This document shows positions 43,698 to 52,777 of a DNA stretch of 64,000 nucleotides, in pieces. The position numbers and the translations under genes were made by a program. Source of the stretch: Cylindrospermum sp. NIES-4074. Its GTDB lineage: Bacteria; Cyanobacteriota; Cyanobacteriia; Cyanobacteriales; Nostocaceae. The DNA lies in NCBI GenBank assembly GCA_003994795.1, contig AP018269.1, positions 6,537,687 to 6,601,686 of the forward strand, read 5' to 3'. The notes under the pieces were generated by a model that saw nothing but the letters and a program-made list of their open reading frames with translations, was not told where the DNA came from and ran no database searches. The stretch's first letter is position 1; each line of letters begins with the position of its first letter.

Positions 43698-43723
43698 ACT
43701 AATAGACATCTGGTGTCAAAGAA

Positions 43724-43753
43724 TGTAGAGACGTTCCGTGGAACGTCTCTACA
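43724..43753. repeat. Palindromic repeat, AGAGACGTT family, copy 4
   Basis: TGTAGAGACGTTCC, GT, then the exact complement, a 14-bp stem. Lies between convergent genes. Confidence 0.85.
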
Positions 43754-43780
43754 AGGGTTCTAGGAAATGCATATTTAGGT

Positions 43781-44422
43781 CTAATTGTTAATTTCCAATA
43801 ACCCTGGAGGCGGTGTAATTTCCACCCGATGAGCTGGCAAATCTACCACAGGGACGATCGCCATGACAAAGGGAATCAACACTGTTTTTTCCCCTTGGTC
43901 TTTAGCAAAGGATGGGTGCAACTTGACTTCTAACAAATCATTACCAGCTGGAATGATATCCACCACTGCACCGATGAGTTCCCCAGATGTTTGCATAAAG
44001 ACTTCCAAGCCAATCAAATCGATGACATGAAATTCACCTTCAGCTAATTGGGGGCGATCGCTTGCTGGTACCATTAACTTACAACCACGCAACGCTTCTG
44101 CTTGGTTGCGATCGCCAATCCCCGCTAATTGCAAGACATATAAATTTTTGCCCTCAATATAACGCCCCGACAATAATTCTATCGGTTGGGGTTCTGTATC
44201 CCCAGGACGCAATAACCAGCGAGTTCCTGGCACCTCAAAGCGTTCGGGGAAATCCGACTCAGGATAAACCCGCACCTCACCAGACAACCCTTGCGGAGCC
44301 ACAATTTTAGCAATTTCTAACCAATCATCAAGATTGGGGACTGGGGAAGGTTTCTTTTCCACCTTCCCTACACCCTGACTTCTTTTCTTCTTCTTCGCGT
44401 TCTTAGCGTCTTCGTGGTTCAT
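43781..44422 (-). CDS. rimM: Ribosome maturation factor RimM
   Basis: A 16S rRNA processing factor that binds ribosomal protein S19. The conserved part begins at [21 protein letters not shown] (about residue 31), continues through the RimM N domain to about 120, and ends with the PRC-barrel (about 122-210: [30 protein letters not shown]). The first 30 residues ([17 protein letters not shown]...) are not part of the family; they derive from a genomic repeat whose complement is common upstream of genes. The true start may be a later GTG. The gene lies 5 bases after the aminotransferase gene. Confidence 0.92.
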   Translation of the reverse strand: MNHEDAKNAKKKKRSQGVGKVEKKPSPVPNLDDWLEIAKIVAPQGLSGEVRVYPESDFPERFEVPGTRWLLRPGDTEPQPIELLSGRYIEGKNLYVLQLAGIGDRNQAEALRGCKLMVPASDRPQLAEGEFHVIDLIGLEVFMQTSGELIGAVVDIIPAGNDLLEVKLHPSFAKDQGEKTVLIPFVMAIVPVVDLPAHRVEITPPPGLLEINN

Positions 44423-44427
44423 ACCTC

Positions 44428-45711
44428 TTATGCACTTACAGCCGCACGCTGATAAACTTGTTCAGCTACTTTTGCTAAACGTTGCATCCCCGTGACAATC
44501 TCTTCATCGCTACCTGTTAAACTGATGCGTAAGCACTCATGCTTGTGTTGCCACTCTTGTTTTAAACCGGGGAAGAAGGTACTACCAGGGACAACAATTA
44601 CACCTACTTTCTTCAATTCCTGGTAAAATTCCCAATCAGTAATTGGTAAGTCTTGCAACCATAACCAAGCAAAAATTGCACCTTCACCGCGATGGAGGAA
44701 CCAAGGTAAATTCTTAGGCATAGCGGCATCTAAAGTACCTTCCAGCACAGCAAATTTCTGCTGATAAAAGGGGCGGATGACTTTTTCCGAGATGTCTGCT
44801 AAAGCACCAGAGTTAATTGCTCTAGCGGCGATCGCTTGTCCATAGCGTGAGGAATGGATACCAATGTTTGTCTGGAAGCATTCCAGAACTTGGATGAGCT
44901 TTTCATCACCAATAGCAATACCAATCCGTTCTCCTGGCAGTCCTGCTTTAGATAAGCTGGTACAGTGGATAATATTTTCCCCAAATATCAGCGACATATC
45001 GGTAAAATTCAACGCTGGGAACGGAGGAGCATAAGCTGAATCAACCAATACGGGCACATCGTAAGGTGCAGCCAGTGCGGCAATTTTTCTCACCTCATCA
45101 TCGCTGAGGACATTACCTGTAGGGTTGCAGGGACGAGAAAAAATCACGCAACCGGTGTTTTCTGTAATTGACAGTTGGCTGAAGTCAGGACGATATTTAA
45201 ATCTGTGGGCGGATGCATCTATATCCAGAGTAGGTTTGTAGGCAACTAAAGCTTCTGGAACCAAGCTAACACCGCCATAACCAGTGTAATCAGGGCTTAG
45301 GGGCAAAACAATTTGCTTGAGTGTTCCGCTGCTGGTGTAGCCGCCAAAAGCATTAGCACCATAGAAATAGAGAGTTTGACTACCTGGAGTGATGAGAATA
45401 TTGCGATCGCTTAAACTTAACCCATAACGCCGATTAAAATCATTGACAACTGCTTCAATTAATGGTGCATATCCCTGACTTGACCCATAACGACAAACTA
45501 CTTCACCATATTCTTGACTGGCTAAAAGTTCCTGAGTGCAATCCCGCCACAACTGTTCTACCTCTGGTAAAATCAGCGGGTTGCCAGCACTTAAATTACT
45601 TAATTCCGTCCCCGCACTAGCTTTTAGGGTTTCGTTAATGTCCTTCATAATTGCTCTAACGCCAGTCAGGTTAGACATTTGAGCGCCAATTTGAGTTAGT
45701 GCAGGATTCAT
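44428..45711 (-). CDS. avtA: Valine--pyruvate aminotransferase (AvtA)
   Basis: A 427-residue fold type I aminotransferase whose whole length matches Avt[56 protein letters not shown] and the PLP-lysine motif [14 protein letters not shown]. It exchanges amino groups between valine (or alanine) and 2-oxoisovalerate/pyruvate. Located immediately upstream of rimM on the same strand (5-base gap), so likely co-transcribed. Confidence 0.9.
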   Translation of the reverse strand: MNPALTQIGAQMSNLTGVRAIMKDINETLKASAGTELSNLSAGNPLILPEVEQLWRDCTQELLASQEYGEVVCRYGSSQGYAPLIEAVVNDFNRRYGLSLSDRNILITPGSQTLYFYGANAFGGYTSSGTLKQIVLPLSPDYTGYGGVSLVPEALVAYKPTLDIDASAHRFKYRPDFSQLSITENTGCVIFSRPCNPTGNVLSDDEVRKIAALAAPYDVPVLVDSAYAPPFPALNFTDMSLIFGENIIHCTSLSKAGLPGERIGIAIGDEKLIQVLECFQTNIGIHSSRYGQAIAARAINSGALADISEKVIRPFYQQKFAVLEGTLDAAMPKNLPWFLHRGEGAIFAWLWLQDLPITDWEFYQELKKVGVIVVPGSTFFPGLKQEWQHKHECLRISLTGSDEEIVTGMQRLAKVAEQVYQRAAVSA

Positions 45712-46038
45712 AGGCTTTTGACAAAATAAATAAATTGAGACGTGAACGAATTATTTGCAAGTTGCGGCTGGCATAAAGTTTATATAGTTGCCGCCTTTAA
45801 CCAATCTAACTAGAGAATCAGTTTTTTACAAAGCAACCGTATTAGCTTCTGACGCTGCTTGTGCCGAAGAAATACCATGAGGTGGTGCAAAAGTCGATTA
45901 TAGACCTTAATAACTCTTCAGACACTAAAAATAATCCCGAACAAGATTGAAAATAGACAAAAAATTTCCTCAACCACTTGCCGATCTACACTCAATATCA
46001 GCCTATTAACGAAACTGGTATTTAAGGAGGGCTGACGG
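45712..46038. other. Divergent intergenic region (avtA / formaldehyde dehydrogenase)
   Basis: About 0.33 kb without repeats I recognise. It must hold promoters for both directions, and an AAGGAGG ribosome-binding site ends it. Confidence 0.5.
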
Positions 46039-47148
46039 GTGGAAGTTAAAGCCGCAGTTGCTTACGGGGCTGGAAAGCCGTTGACTATTGAAACCGTTCA
46101 ACTATCGGAACCACAAGCTGGGGAAGTATTGGTTGAGATTAAAGCCAGTGGTGTTTGCCATACCGATGCTTATACCCTTTCTGGCGCTGATCCTGAAGGT
46201 TTATTCCCGGCAATTTTGGGACATGAAGGCGCTGGTGTGGTGGTAGAGGTGGGGGCTGGTGTCAAGAGTGTTAAACCAGGGGATCATGTAATTCCCCTCT
46301 ACACTCCTGAATGTCGCCAGTGTGAATATTGTCTAAGCATGAAAACCAATCTCTGTCAAGCGATTCGCCTCACTCAAGGGCGGGGTGTGATGCCTGATGG
46401 CACTAGTCGCTTTAGTATTGGTGGGGAAATGATTCACCACTACATGGGCACATCCACCTTTTCTAACTATACAGTCTTGCCAGAAATCGCTGTGGCGAAA
46501 ATTCGGGAAGATGCCCCATTTGATAAGGTTTGTTACATTGGCTGTGGCGTGACAACGGGCATTGGTGCAGTCATTAATACAGCGAAGGTTGAGCCAGGGG
46601 CAAATGTTGTGGTTTTCGGCTTGGGTGGTATTGGCTTAAATGTCATCCAAGGGGCGCGGATGGTAGGAGCAAATATGATTGTTGGGGTGGATATTAATCC
46701 CAGCAAACGCGCTTTGGCAGAAAAGTTTGGCATGACCCACTTTGTTAATCCCCAAGAAGTAGAGGGTGATTTAGTTGCTTATTTGGTGAATTTAACCAAA
46801 GGTGGTGCTGATTATAGTTTTGAATGTATCGGCAATGTAAATGTGATGCGTCAGGCTTTAGAATGCTGCCATAAAGGTTGGGGCGTGAGTGTAATTATTG
46901 GTGTTGCTGGCGCTGGTCAAGAAATCAGCACTCGTCCTTTTCAATTAGTAACTGGGCGTGTGTGGAAAGGTTCGGCATTTGGGGGTGCGAGGGGACGTAC
47001 AGATGTGCCGAAAATTGTTGATTGGTATATGGACGGGAAAATCAACATCGATGATTTGATTACCCATGTGATGCCGATTGAACAGATTAATGATGCTTTG
47101 GATTTGATGCACAAAGGTGAGTCAATTCGCAGCGTGGTGACGTTTTAG
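46039..47148 (+). CDS. frmA: S-(hydroxymethyl)glutathione dehydrogenase / class III alcohol dehydrogenase
   Basis: Oxidises S-hydroxymethylglutathione formed from formaldehyde and glutathione, with NAD. The GTG start follows AAGGAGG by eight bases. The 369-residue sequence has catalytic zinc ligands C40, H62 (GHEGAG) and the [10 protein letters not shown] Cys. The structural zinc cluster is C92, C95, C98 and C106. [19 protein letters not shown] is the Rossmann motif. Length and motifs are typical of class III ADH. It is a single gene convergent with psbA. Confidence 0.93.
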   Translation: MEVKAAVAYGAGKPLTIETVQLSEPQAGEVLVEIKASGVCHTDAYTLSGADPEGLFPAILGHEGAGVVVEVGAGVKSVKPGDHVIPLYTPECRQCEYCLSMKTNLCQAIRLTQGRGVMPDGTSRFSIGGEMIHHYMGTSTFSNYTVLPEIAVAKIREDAPFDKVCYIGCGVTTGIGAVINTAKVEPGANVVVFGLGGIGLNVIQGARMVGANMIVGVDINPSKRALAEKFGMTHFVNPQEVEGDLVAYLVNLTKGGADYSFECIGNVNVMRQALECCHKGWGVSVIIGVAGAGQEISTRPFQLVTGRVWKGSAFGGARGRTDVPKIVDWYMDGKINIDDLITHVMPIEQINDALDLMHKGESIRSVVTF

Positions 47149-47233
47149 TTTGGTGGTGCGTTATGCTCTGGCTAACGCATCCTCAAAAAAGAGCGATTTC
47201 GCAGACTATTAGCCTTAACTTGACCCCCAAATC

Positions 47234-47266
47234 AAAAGCGCCCTCCCCATTGGAAGAGCGCCTTTT
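47234..47266. terminator. Bidirectional hairpin between frmA and psbA
   Basis: AAAAGCGCCCTCCCC pairs with GGAAGAGCGCCTTTT (with G-U pairs and one bulge), giving T-runs on both strands. It would end transcripts from both convergent genes. Confidence 0.7.
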
Positions 47267-47301
47267 ATTCGCAGAGAAACTATTACTGATGTCCGGGAAA
47301 A

Positions 47302-48384
47302 TTAACCGTTGATAGCAGGAGCAGTCAGAGCCACAGGAGCAACATCACCAGCAGCCAAATCCAGAGGGAAGTTATGAGCATTGCGCTCGTGCATTACTTC
47401 CATACCCAGGTTAGCGCGGTTGATAACATCAGCCCATGTACCGATGACGCGACCTTGAGAATCAATGATTGATTGGTTGAAGTTGAAACCGTTCAAGTTG
47501 AACGCCATTGTGCTTACACCCAGTGCGGTAAACCAGATACCGATGACAGGCCAAGCAGCTAGCAAGAAGTGCAGTGAACGGCTGTTGTTGAATGAAGCGT
47601 ATTGGAAGATTAAGCGACCGAAGTAACCGTGAGCAGCAACGATGTTGTAGGTTTCTTCTTCTTGTCCGAATTTGTAACCGTAGTTTTGTGATTCGCTTTC
47701 GGTTGTTTCCCGAACTAAGGAAGAAGTTACGAGTGAACCGTGCATTGCAGAGAATAAGGAACCACCGAACACACCAGCTACACCGAGCATGTGGAAGGGG
47801 TGCATCAAGATGTTATGTTCTGCTTGGAACACAATCATGAAGTTGAAGGTTCCGGAGATACCCAAGGGCATACCATCAGAGAATGAACCTTGACCAATTG
47901 GGTAGATTAGGAAGACTGCGGTAGCTGCGGCTACAGGTGCAGAGAATGCTAGGCAAATCCAAGGACGCATTCCCAAGCGGTAGGAAAGTTCCCACTCACG
48001 ACCGAGGTAGCAGAATACGCCGGTTAAGAAGTGGAATACTACTAATTGGTAAGGGCCGCCGTTGTACAACCACTCATCTAAGGAAGCTGCTTCCCAAATG
48101 GGGTAGAAGTGTAAACCAATAGCGTTAGAGGAAGGAACAACTGCACCGGAGATGATGTTGTTTCCGTACATTAAGGAACCTGCTACTGGCTCACGGATAC
48201 CGTCGATGTCAACGGGGGGTGCGGCGATGAAGGCGATGATGAAGCAGGTGGTTGCAGCTAACAGGGTGGGAATCATTAATACGCCGAACCAGCCGATGTA
48301 GAGGCGGTTGTTGGTGCTGGTAATGAATTCGCAGAAGCGATCCCATAGGTTGGCGCTTTGGCGCTGTTGTAAGGTTGCGGTCAT
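47302..48384 (-). CDS. psbA: Photosystem II D1 protein (PsbA), E130 form
   Basis: Reaction-centre core subunit of photosystem II in the thylakoid membrane, 360 residues with five helices. Residue 130 is Glu ([12 protein letters not shown]), the hallmark of the high-light (D1:2-like) form; low-light copies have Gln. Manganese-cluster and cofactor residues of the conserved C-terminus are present ([16 protein letters not shown]), and the maturation tail after Ala344 is [15 protein letters not shown]-like. Cyanobacteria carry several psbA copies and only one is in this window. A repeat copy and a candidate promoter lie upstream. Confidence 0.98.
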   Translation of the reverse strand: MTATLQQRQSANLWDRFCEFITSTNNRLYIGWFGVLMIPTLLAATTCFIIAFIAAPPVDIDGIREPVAGSLMYGNNIISGAVVPSSNAIGLHFYPIWEAASLDEWLYNGGPYQLVVFHFLTGVFCYLGREWELSYRLGMRPWICLAFSAPVAAATAVFLIYPIGQGSFSDGMPLGISGTFNFMIVFQAEHNILMHPFHMLGVAGVFGGSLFSAMHGSLVTSSLVRETTESESQNYGYKFGQEEETYNIVAAHGYFGRLIFQYASFNNSRSLHFLLAAWPVIGIWFTALGVSTMAFNLNGFNFNQSIIDSQGRVIGTWADVINRANLGMEVMHERNAHNFPLDLAAGDVAPVALTAPAING

Positions 48385-48447
48385 GGTTTTATGATTGCGG
48401 TTATGTTTTTTATGAATCAGACGGGTTTGTTTTTCGCCTGTAAAAAT

Positions 48448-48477
48448 ACTTTACACTGCTTTACAAAACTTAAGCAA
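48448..48477 (-). promoter_or_regulatory. Candidate psbA promoter
   Basis: On the minus strand, TTGCTT (48477-48472), 18 bases, then TAAAGT (48453-48448), about 63 bases before the ATG. The spacing fits sigma-70-type boxes, but the start site cannot be confirmed from sequence. Confidence 0.35.
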
Positions 48478-48618
48478 CTAATTAGCTTGAGTAAAAATGA
48501 TACAAAGTATAATATTTACTTATCTAAATGAAACCGCTAATCTCCTCCCCTTGGGGTCAGTGACAGATTTCAGCCAACCTCACCAAACATAAAATCCCAT
48601 AGATTAAGACTGTTGCTG

Positions 48619-48720
48619 TATAGCAACCTTCTCGGTGGTTAGAACGGTGTTGATTCCTCAAAGCCTTGAAGCAACTAGGTTTATACTCAGCACTTCAGCC
48701 GAAGCATCAAGCACTTTGCT
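48619..48720 (-). repeat. About 90-bp dispersed repeat, copy B
   Basis: Inverse orientation copy of 20901-20990. Differences cluster at the end near AGCACTTCAGCCGAAGCATC, where copy B has about 11 extra bases. Confidence 0.8.
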
Positions 48721-48954
48721 GTAACTAGAGGAAAAGATAAGGGCTTTGAAGGGCATAGATTAGATAATGTATCTATGCAGTGCTGGCGACAAAATTTTAT
48801 ATTCTACTTGTCATCGACCGATATATCGAAGATTAATGTGGCAGTACTACGCGACACAGGTAAAGTTCGATTTTTCGATATATATGTTTTTCTAAAATTA
48901 TGCTTGACTAATTATTAGTTTACCTAAATATGTCACACCACAGCATCTACAATC

Positions 48955-49818
48955 ATGAAAGAAATAACACGCCGCAAATTTATTGCCACTGCCACCCTAG
49001 CGGCAGGTTTTGCTCTCGCAGTCCAACCCCAGGAAGCCTTGAAAGCCCAAGTTATCACCACCAATGCTAAAGGATTGCTAGCAGGTGCGGTCAAAATTCC
49101 TGTCAAAGATGGTGAAATTCCTGCGTACAGAGCGCGGCCTGCCATTGGGAGAAATTTCCCGATTGTCTTGGTGATTCAGGAAATCTTTGGTGTACATGAA
49201 CACATTCAAGATGTATGCCGTCGCTTTGCCAAGTTGGGGTATTTAGCGATCGCGCCCCAATTGTTTGTGCGTCAAGGTGATGTCTTAAAATTAAGCAGTA
49301 TAGACGAAATTCGCCCGATTGTTGCCAAGGTGCCTGATGCTCAGGTGCTATCTGACTTGGATTCCACCGTAAACTGGGCTGTGAAGTCAGCCAAAGGTAA
49401 TGCCCAGAAGTTAGGGATTACGGGTTTCTGTTGGGGTGGACGCATCACTTGGTTATACGCTGCACATAATCCTCAAGTCAAAGCAGGTGTAGCGTGGTAT
49501 GGGCGATTGGTGGGTGAAGCCACTGAACTCACACCTCGGCATCCCATCGATATTGCCTCTGAGTTAAAAGTCCCTGTTTTGGGGCTGTATGGGGGTAAGG
49601 ACACGGGTATTCCCCTAGATACAGTGGAGAAAATGCGCGATCGCCTTGCGTCTCGGAACGAGAATCGCCCTCAGCCTAGCAGAAGTCGCTCCGAAATCAT
49701 TGTTTACCCCGATGCACCCCACGCTTTTTTTGCCGATTATCGCCCCTCCTATCGGAAAGCAGAAGCGAAGGAAGGCTGGAAACGCCTCCAGGCATGGTTT
49801 AAGCAGCATGGCGTGTAG
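48955..49818 (+). CDS. Dienelactone hydrolase family protein, Tat-exported
   Basis: A 287-residue alpha/beta hydrolase. The N-terminus [22 protein letters not shown] is a twin-arginine signal (RRKFI), with likely cleavage near residue 31. Catalytic triad candidates: Cys in GFCWGGR, Asp in YGGKDTGIP and His in [11 protein letters not shown], the DLH arrangement. [13 protein letters not shown] is the family's N-terminal strand-turn. Such exported DLH-like enzymes are common in bacteria; the natural ester or lactone is unknown. The last 16 codons are duplicated in the following 81-bp tandem repeat. Confidence 0.88.
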   Translation: MKEITRRKFIATATLAAGFALAVQPQEALKAQVITTNAKGLLAGAVKIPVKDGEIPAYRARPAIGRNFPIVLVIQEIFGVHEHIQDVCRRFAKLGYLAIAPQLFVRQGDVLKLSSIDEIRPIVAKVPDAQVLSDLDSTVNWAVKSAKGNAQKLGITGFCWGGRITWLYAAHNPQVKAGVAWYGRLVGEATELTPRHPIDIASELKVPVLGLYGGKDTGIPLDTVEKMRDRLASRNENRPQPSRSRSEIIVYPDAPHAFFADYRPSYRKAEAKEGWKRLQAWFKQHGV

Positions 49819-49929
49819 CGCGGGCGTCTCGCCTGCGCGATGAATGATAAGGAAGGCTGGAAACGCCTCCAGGCATGGTTTAAGCAGCATGGCGTGTAGC
49901 GCGGGCGTCTCGCCTGCGCGGTGAATGAC
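49768..49929 (+). repeat. 81-bp tandem duplication covering the gene end and a REP hairpin
   Basis: The segment starting GAAGGCTGGAAACGCC at 49771 recurs at 49852, with only a few differences over 81 bases. Each unit has the DLH gene's last 16 codons, its stop and a GGGCGTCTCGCC-type hairpin (49818-49838, 49899-49919). Confidence 0.92.
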
Positions 49930-49945
49930 AGGCGAGACGCCTGTC
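49927..49945. repeat. REP hairpin, left of RAYT
   Basis: GACAGGC-GAGAC-GCCTGTC, a 7-bp stem with a 5-base loop, 31 bases before the transposase start. Same core as the copies at 50248 and 50522. Confidence 0.9.
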
Positions 49946-49975
49946 CTACAGATTTATTTTTTATATAGCTAATCA

Positions 49976-50506
49976 ATGTCAGCAAATCTGCCCATATCAC
50001 AAAATCCCCAACTCAAAATTACTGCAAGAAAACTACCTCACTGGGAATTAAATGGCTCAATCTATCACATTACCTTTGTGACTTGGGCAAGATTAGAACT
50101 CAATGAATCTGCTAGAGAAATTGTCCTCAATTCTTGTTTATTTTTCCATCTCCAAAGATATGAAATTTTCGCAATGGTTATCATGCCAGATCATGTACAT
50201 TTATTAATTCAGCCTTGGGCGAAATCTGATCATGATGGGTGGGAGGTGAACAGGCGAGACGCCTGTTCTACGGAATATTGGTCGCTCAGTAGCATTATGC
50301 ACAGCATTAAAAGCTATACAGCAAAGCAAATTCCCAAAGTGATGAAGCATATTGGTACAGTTTGGGAAGATGAATCTCATGATCATATTATTAGGGATTA
50401 CCAAGAATTTCAGGATACTTGGCAATATATTCGACAAAATCCTGTACAAGCTGGTTTATCTGCGAATCCCGAAACTTATCCTTTTCTTTGGGAATCTAAC
50501 AAATAA
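49976..50506 (+). CDS. REP-associated tyrosine transposase (RAYT, Y1/HUH family)
   Basis: A 176-residue single-strand DNA transposase of the IS200/IS605-like superfamily. The HUH motif is H73-V-H75 (MPDHVHLL), and the catalytic Tyr is likely Y114 (SIKSYTAKQI). N-terminal YHITFVTW and C-terminal YIRQNPVQAGL are RAYT signatures. It is flanked by REP hairpins, its expected substrates. Unusually, residues about 91-98 (VNRRDACS) are encoded by a REP copy inside the gene, between the HUH motif and the Tyr helix, with the frame kept. Single gene, no accessory TnpB. Confidence 0.92.
   Translation: MSANLPISQNPQLKITARKLPHWELNGSIYHITFVTWARLELNESAREIVLNSCLFFHLQRYEIFAMVIMPDHVHLLIQPWAKSDHDGWEVNRRDACSTEYWSLSSIMHSIKSYTAKQIPKVMKHIGTVWEDESHDHIIRDYQEFQDTWQYIRQNPVQAGLSANPETYPFLWESNK
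50248..50268. repeat. REP hairpin inside the RAYT coding sequence
   Basis: GAACAGGC-GAGAC-GCCTGTTC, an 8-bp stem, in frame within the transposase gene. Confidence 0.9.
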
Positions 50507-50521
50507 TTTCCGTTCTTCGTA

Positions 50522-50542
50522 GGACAGGCGAGACGCCTGTCC
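50522..50542. repeat. REP hairpin, right of RAYT
   Basis: GGACAGGC-GAGAC-GCCTGTCC, an 8-bp stem, 15 bases after the transposase stop and shortly before the end of the convergent usp gene. Confidence 0.9.
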
Positions 50543-50555
50543 ACATTAATGACTA

Positions 50556-50963
50556 CTAAGGCACCACTAACACTGGACAAGGGGAAAGATTAATCACCCG
50601 TGCGGTAACGCTATCAGTTGCCCCTTCTTCAGTCAAGCCTAATCCTCGACAGCCCATGATGATTAAACTAGCCTCGATTTCATCAGCGACATCGCAGATA
50701 GTAAAGGCTGGTTTGCCTTGGCGTTCCAATACTTCGGCTGTAATTCCTTGCTGAGAAAATAAAGCTTGGGCATTTTCTAGTAGTTTAGCAACTACCTCTG
50801 GGGACACCATCGGATCGGCGCTAGGCGTGTCTGGAGGGGGTTCTTCCACCACGGACAGCAGCACTAAGCGGCTACCATACTTTTGCACAACGTTGGCAAC
50901 CACGTCAGCAGCTTCCCGCGCTTCCCTACTTTGATCGATTGGAAACAGAACTGTCTTGAACAT
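50556..50963 (-). CDS. Universal stress protein, UspA family
   Basis: A 135-residue single Usp domain starting MFKTVLFPIDQS (a short upstream extension is possible but not typical). The ATP-binding motif IIMGCRGLG-x9-SVTARVINLSPCPVLVV fits the ATP-binding MJ0577-like class (G-x2-G-x9-G/S-S/T). The middle part has a long acidic/proline stretch EEPPPDTPSADP. Divergent from pgk with 88 bases between. Confidence 0.9.
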   Translation of the reverse strand: MFKTVLFPIDQSREAREAADVVANVVQKYGSRLVLLSVVEEPPPDTPSADPMVSPEVVAKLLENAQALFSQQGITAEVLERQGKPAFTICDVADEIEASLIIMGCRGLGLTEEGATDSVTARVINLSPCPVLVVP

Positions 50964-51051
50964 CTCGCACCTCTGCACCCCTGACTCCGGTAAAATCTGG
51001 ATGGTTCTACTTTCAAAACGATAACAAAAAGGTAATCAGGAGAGTTTGGTT

Positions 51052-52254
51052 GTGTCCAAAAAAAGTTTAGCAAGTTTATCTGCGGCTGAGATATCGGGTA
51101 AACGTGCCTTAGTACGGGTTGATTTTAACGTACCTGTGGATGATCAAGGCAACATTACAGACGATACCCGGATTCGCGCTGCACTGCCAACTATCCAAGA
51201 TTTGACTTCTAAGGGTGCTAAGGTTATTCTCGCCAGCCATTTTGGTCGTCCCAAGGGTGTGGATGATAAACTGCGTCTGACACCGGTTGCCAAGCGCCTT
51301 TCTGAGTTGTTGGGGCAAGAAGTCGTCAAGACAGATGATTCTATTGGTGATGAAGTTGCAGCTAAAGTTGGCGCGTTGCAGAATGGCCAAGTGCTGTTGC
51401 TGGAAAATGTCCGCTTTTACAAGGAAGAAGAGAAGAACGATCCTGAATTTGCCAAAAAACTGGCAGCTAATGCTGATTTTTATGTAAATGATGCGTTTGG
51501 TACGGCACACCGCGCCCATGCTTCTACTGAGGGTGTGACTAAATTCCTCAGTCCTTCTGTGGCTGGATATTTGGTGGAGAAGGAATTGCAATATCTGCAA
51601 AATGCGATCGAAAATCCCCAACGTCCTTTAGCGGCAATTATCGGTGGTTCCAAGGTTTCCAGCAAAATTGGCGTAATTGAAACTTTATTGGAGAAGTGCG
51701 ACAAACTTATCATTGGCGGTGGGATGATTTTCACCTTCTACAAAGCCCGTGGTTTGAGTGTTGGTAAGTCTTTGGTGGAAGAAGACAAGCTAGAACTAGC
51801 GAAGACTTTGGAAGCTAAGGCTAAGGAACGCGGTGTGGCTTTGCTGCTACCTACAGATATTGTGTCAGCAGATAAGTTTGCCCCAGATGCTAATGCGACA
51901 ACTGTCAGCATTGAGAATATCCCTGCTGATGGCATGGGTTTGGATATTGGCCCTGACTCAGTGAAGGTGTTCCAAGAAGCCCTTGCTGATTGCAAAACGG
52001 TGATTTGGAACGGGCCTATGGGTGTGTTCGAGTTTGATAAGTTTGCTGCGGGTACAGAGGCGATCGCACATACTCTAGCAGAAATCGGCAAAACCGGCAC
52101 AACCACCATCATCGGCGGTGGTGACTCTGTTGCAGCTGTTGAGAAGGTAGGTTTGGCTGATCAAATGAGCCACATTTCCACCGGCGGCGGCGCTAGCTTG
52201 GAGTTGCTAGAAGGTAAGGTTTTACCTGGCATTGCAGCTTTGGATGAAGCGTAA
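51052..52254 (+). CDS. pgk: Phosphoglycerate kinase
   Basis: Catalyses 1,3-bisphosphoglycerate + ADP to 3-phosphoglycerate + ATP, or the reverse in the Calvin cycle. Start GTG with AGGAGA eight bases upstream, giving 400 residues, the usual size. Conserved motifs: [64 protein letters not shown] and [10 protein letters not shown]. Full length and intact. It has its own terminator. Confidence 0.97.
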   Translation: MSKKSLASLSAAEISGKRALVRVDFNVPVDDQGNITDDTRIRAALPTIQDLTSKGAKVILASHFGRPKGVDDKLRLTPVAKRLSELLGQEVVKTDDSIGDEVAAKVGALQNGQVLLLENVRFYKEEEKNDPEFAKKLAANADFYVNDAFGTAHRAHASTEGVTKFLSPSVAGYLVEKELQYLQNAIENPQRPLAAIIGGSKVSSKIGVIETLLEKCDKLIIGGGMIFTFYKARGLSVGKSLVEEDKLELAKTLEAKAKERGVALLLPTDIVSADKFAPDANATTVSIENIPADGMGLDIGPDSVKVFQEALADCKTVIWNGPMGVFEFDKFAAGTEAIAHTLAEIGKTGTTTIIGGGDSVAAVEKVGLADQMSHISTGGGASLELLEGKVLPGIAALDEA

Positions 52255-52264
52255 TTAACAGGGT

Positions 52265-52309
52265 GAAGGATGAAGTTTCATACTTCATTCTTCTACTCTG
52301 ATATTTTTT
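52265..52309 (+). terminator. Putative pgk terminator
   Basis: An 11-bp stem (GAAGGATGAAG / CTTCATTCTTC, one G-U) with a 7-base loop, then after about ten bases a run of six T. Confidence 0.6.
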
Positions 52310-52777
52310 GTTAGGATTAACTTGAGTAAATTATAAAACCGAAATTATTTCTATGGCTAAAGGGTTTGATAAATCAATTACTAATAAAAATTTAAGAAGA
52401 TATGCGCCATTAAGCCGAGAAGATAATAGTCTAATTCGCACTATAGAAAAAATAACAGACTGCGTATATGCTAAAGATTTTATCATCTATGAACGCACGA
52501 GAAAAATATATGCAAAAAGAAAATTAATTCAGCGTTTGCACTACTTACTCAGGGAATTAGAAGGTGAATATGATAAATCCATTATAGAAAACTTACAACT
52601 TATAATATATCTTCCTGAAGAAACGAACAGCATAGAAGAACGAGAATTTTATATGTTGTGTACAGAAGCTGGGCTTTGGAATGCTTATAAGTTATTACAT
52701 GATGGTAGTGAACCAAAAATAGAAAAAGATGTATGTGTTTACACAGGGGAAGAATATTCCAAACTTGACGACAAAAT

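Larger units (their letters stand above)
48385..48954. other. Divergent intergenic region upstream of psbA
   Basis: Contains the candidate psbA promoter, the inverse copy of the 90-bp repeat (48619-48720) and AT-rich palindromes near 48815-48890 (TCGATATATC-like). No gene is supported. Confidence 0.6.

Noticed and set aside
47592-48122. Plus-strand frames opposite psbA
   Set aside because: Antisense shadows of a strongly conserved gene.
49615-50000. Minus-strand frames with internal protein repeats
   Set aside because: The repeats are the translated 81-bp tandem duplication and REP hairpins, antisense to the hydrolase gene.
51109-52112. Several long frames antisense to or out of frame with pgk
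   Set aside because: Shadows of a highly conserved, codon-biased gene.
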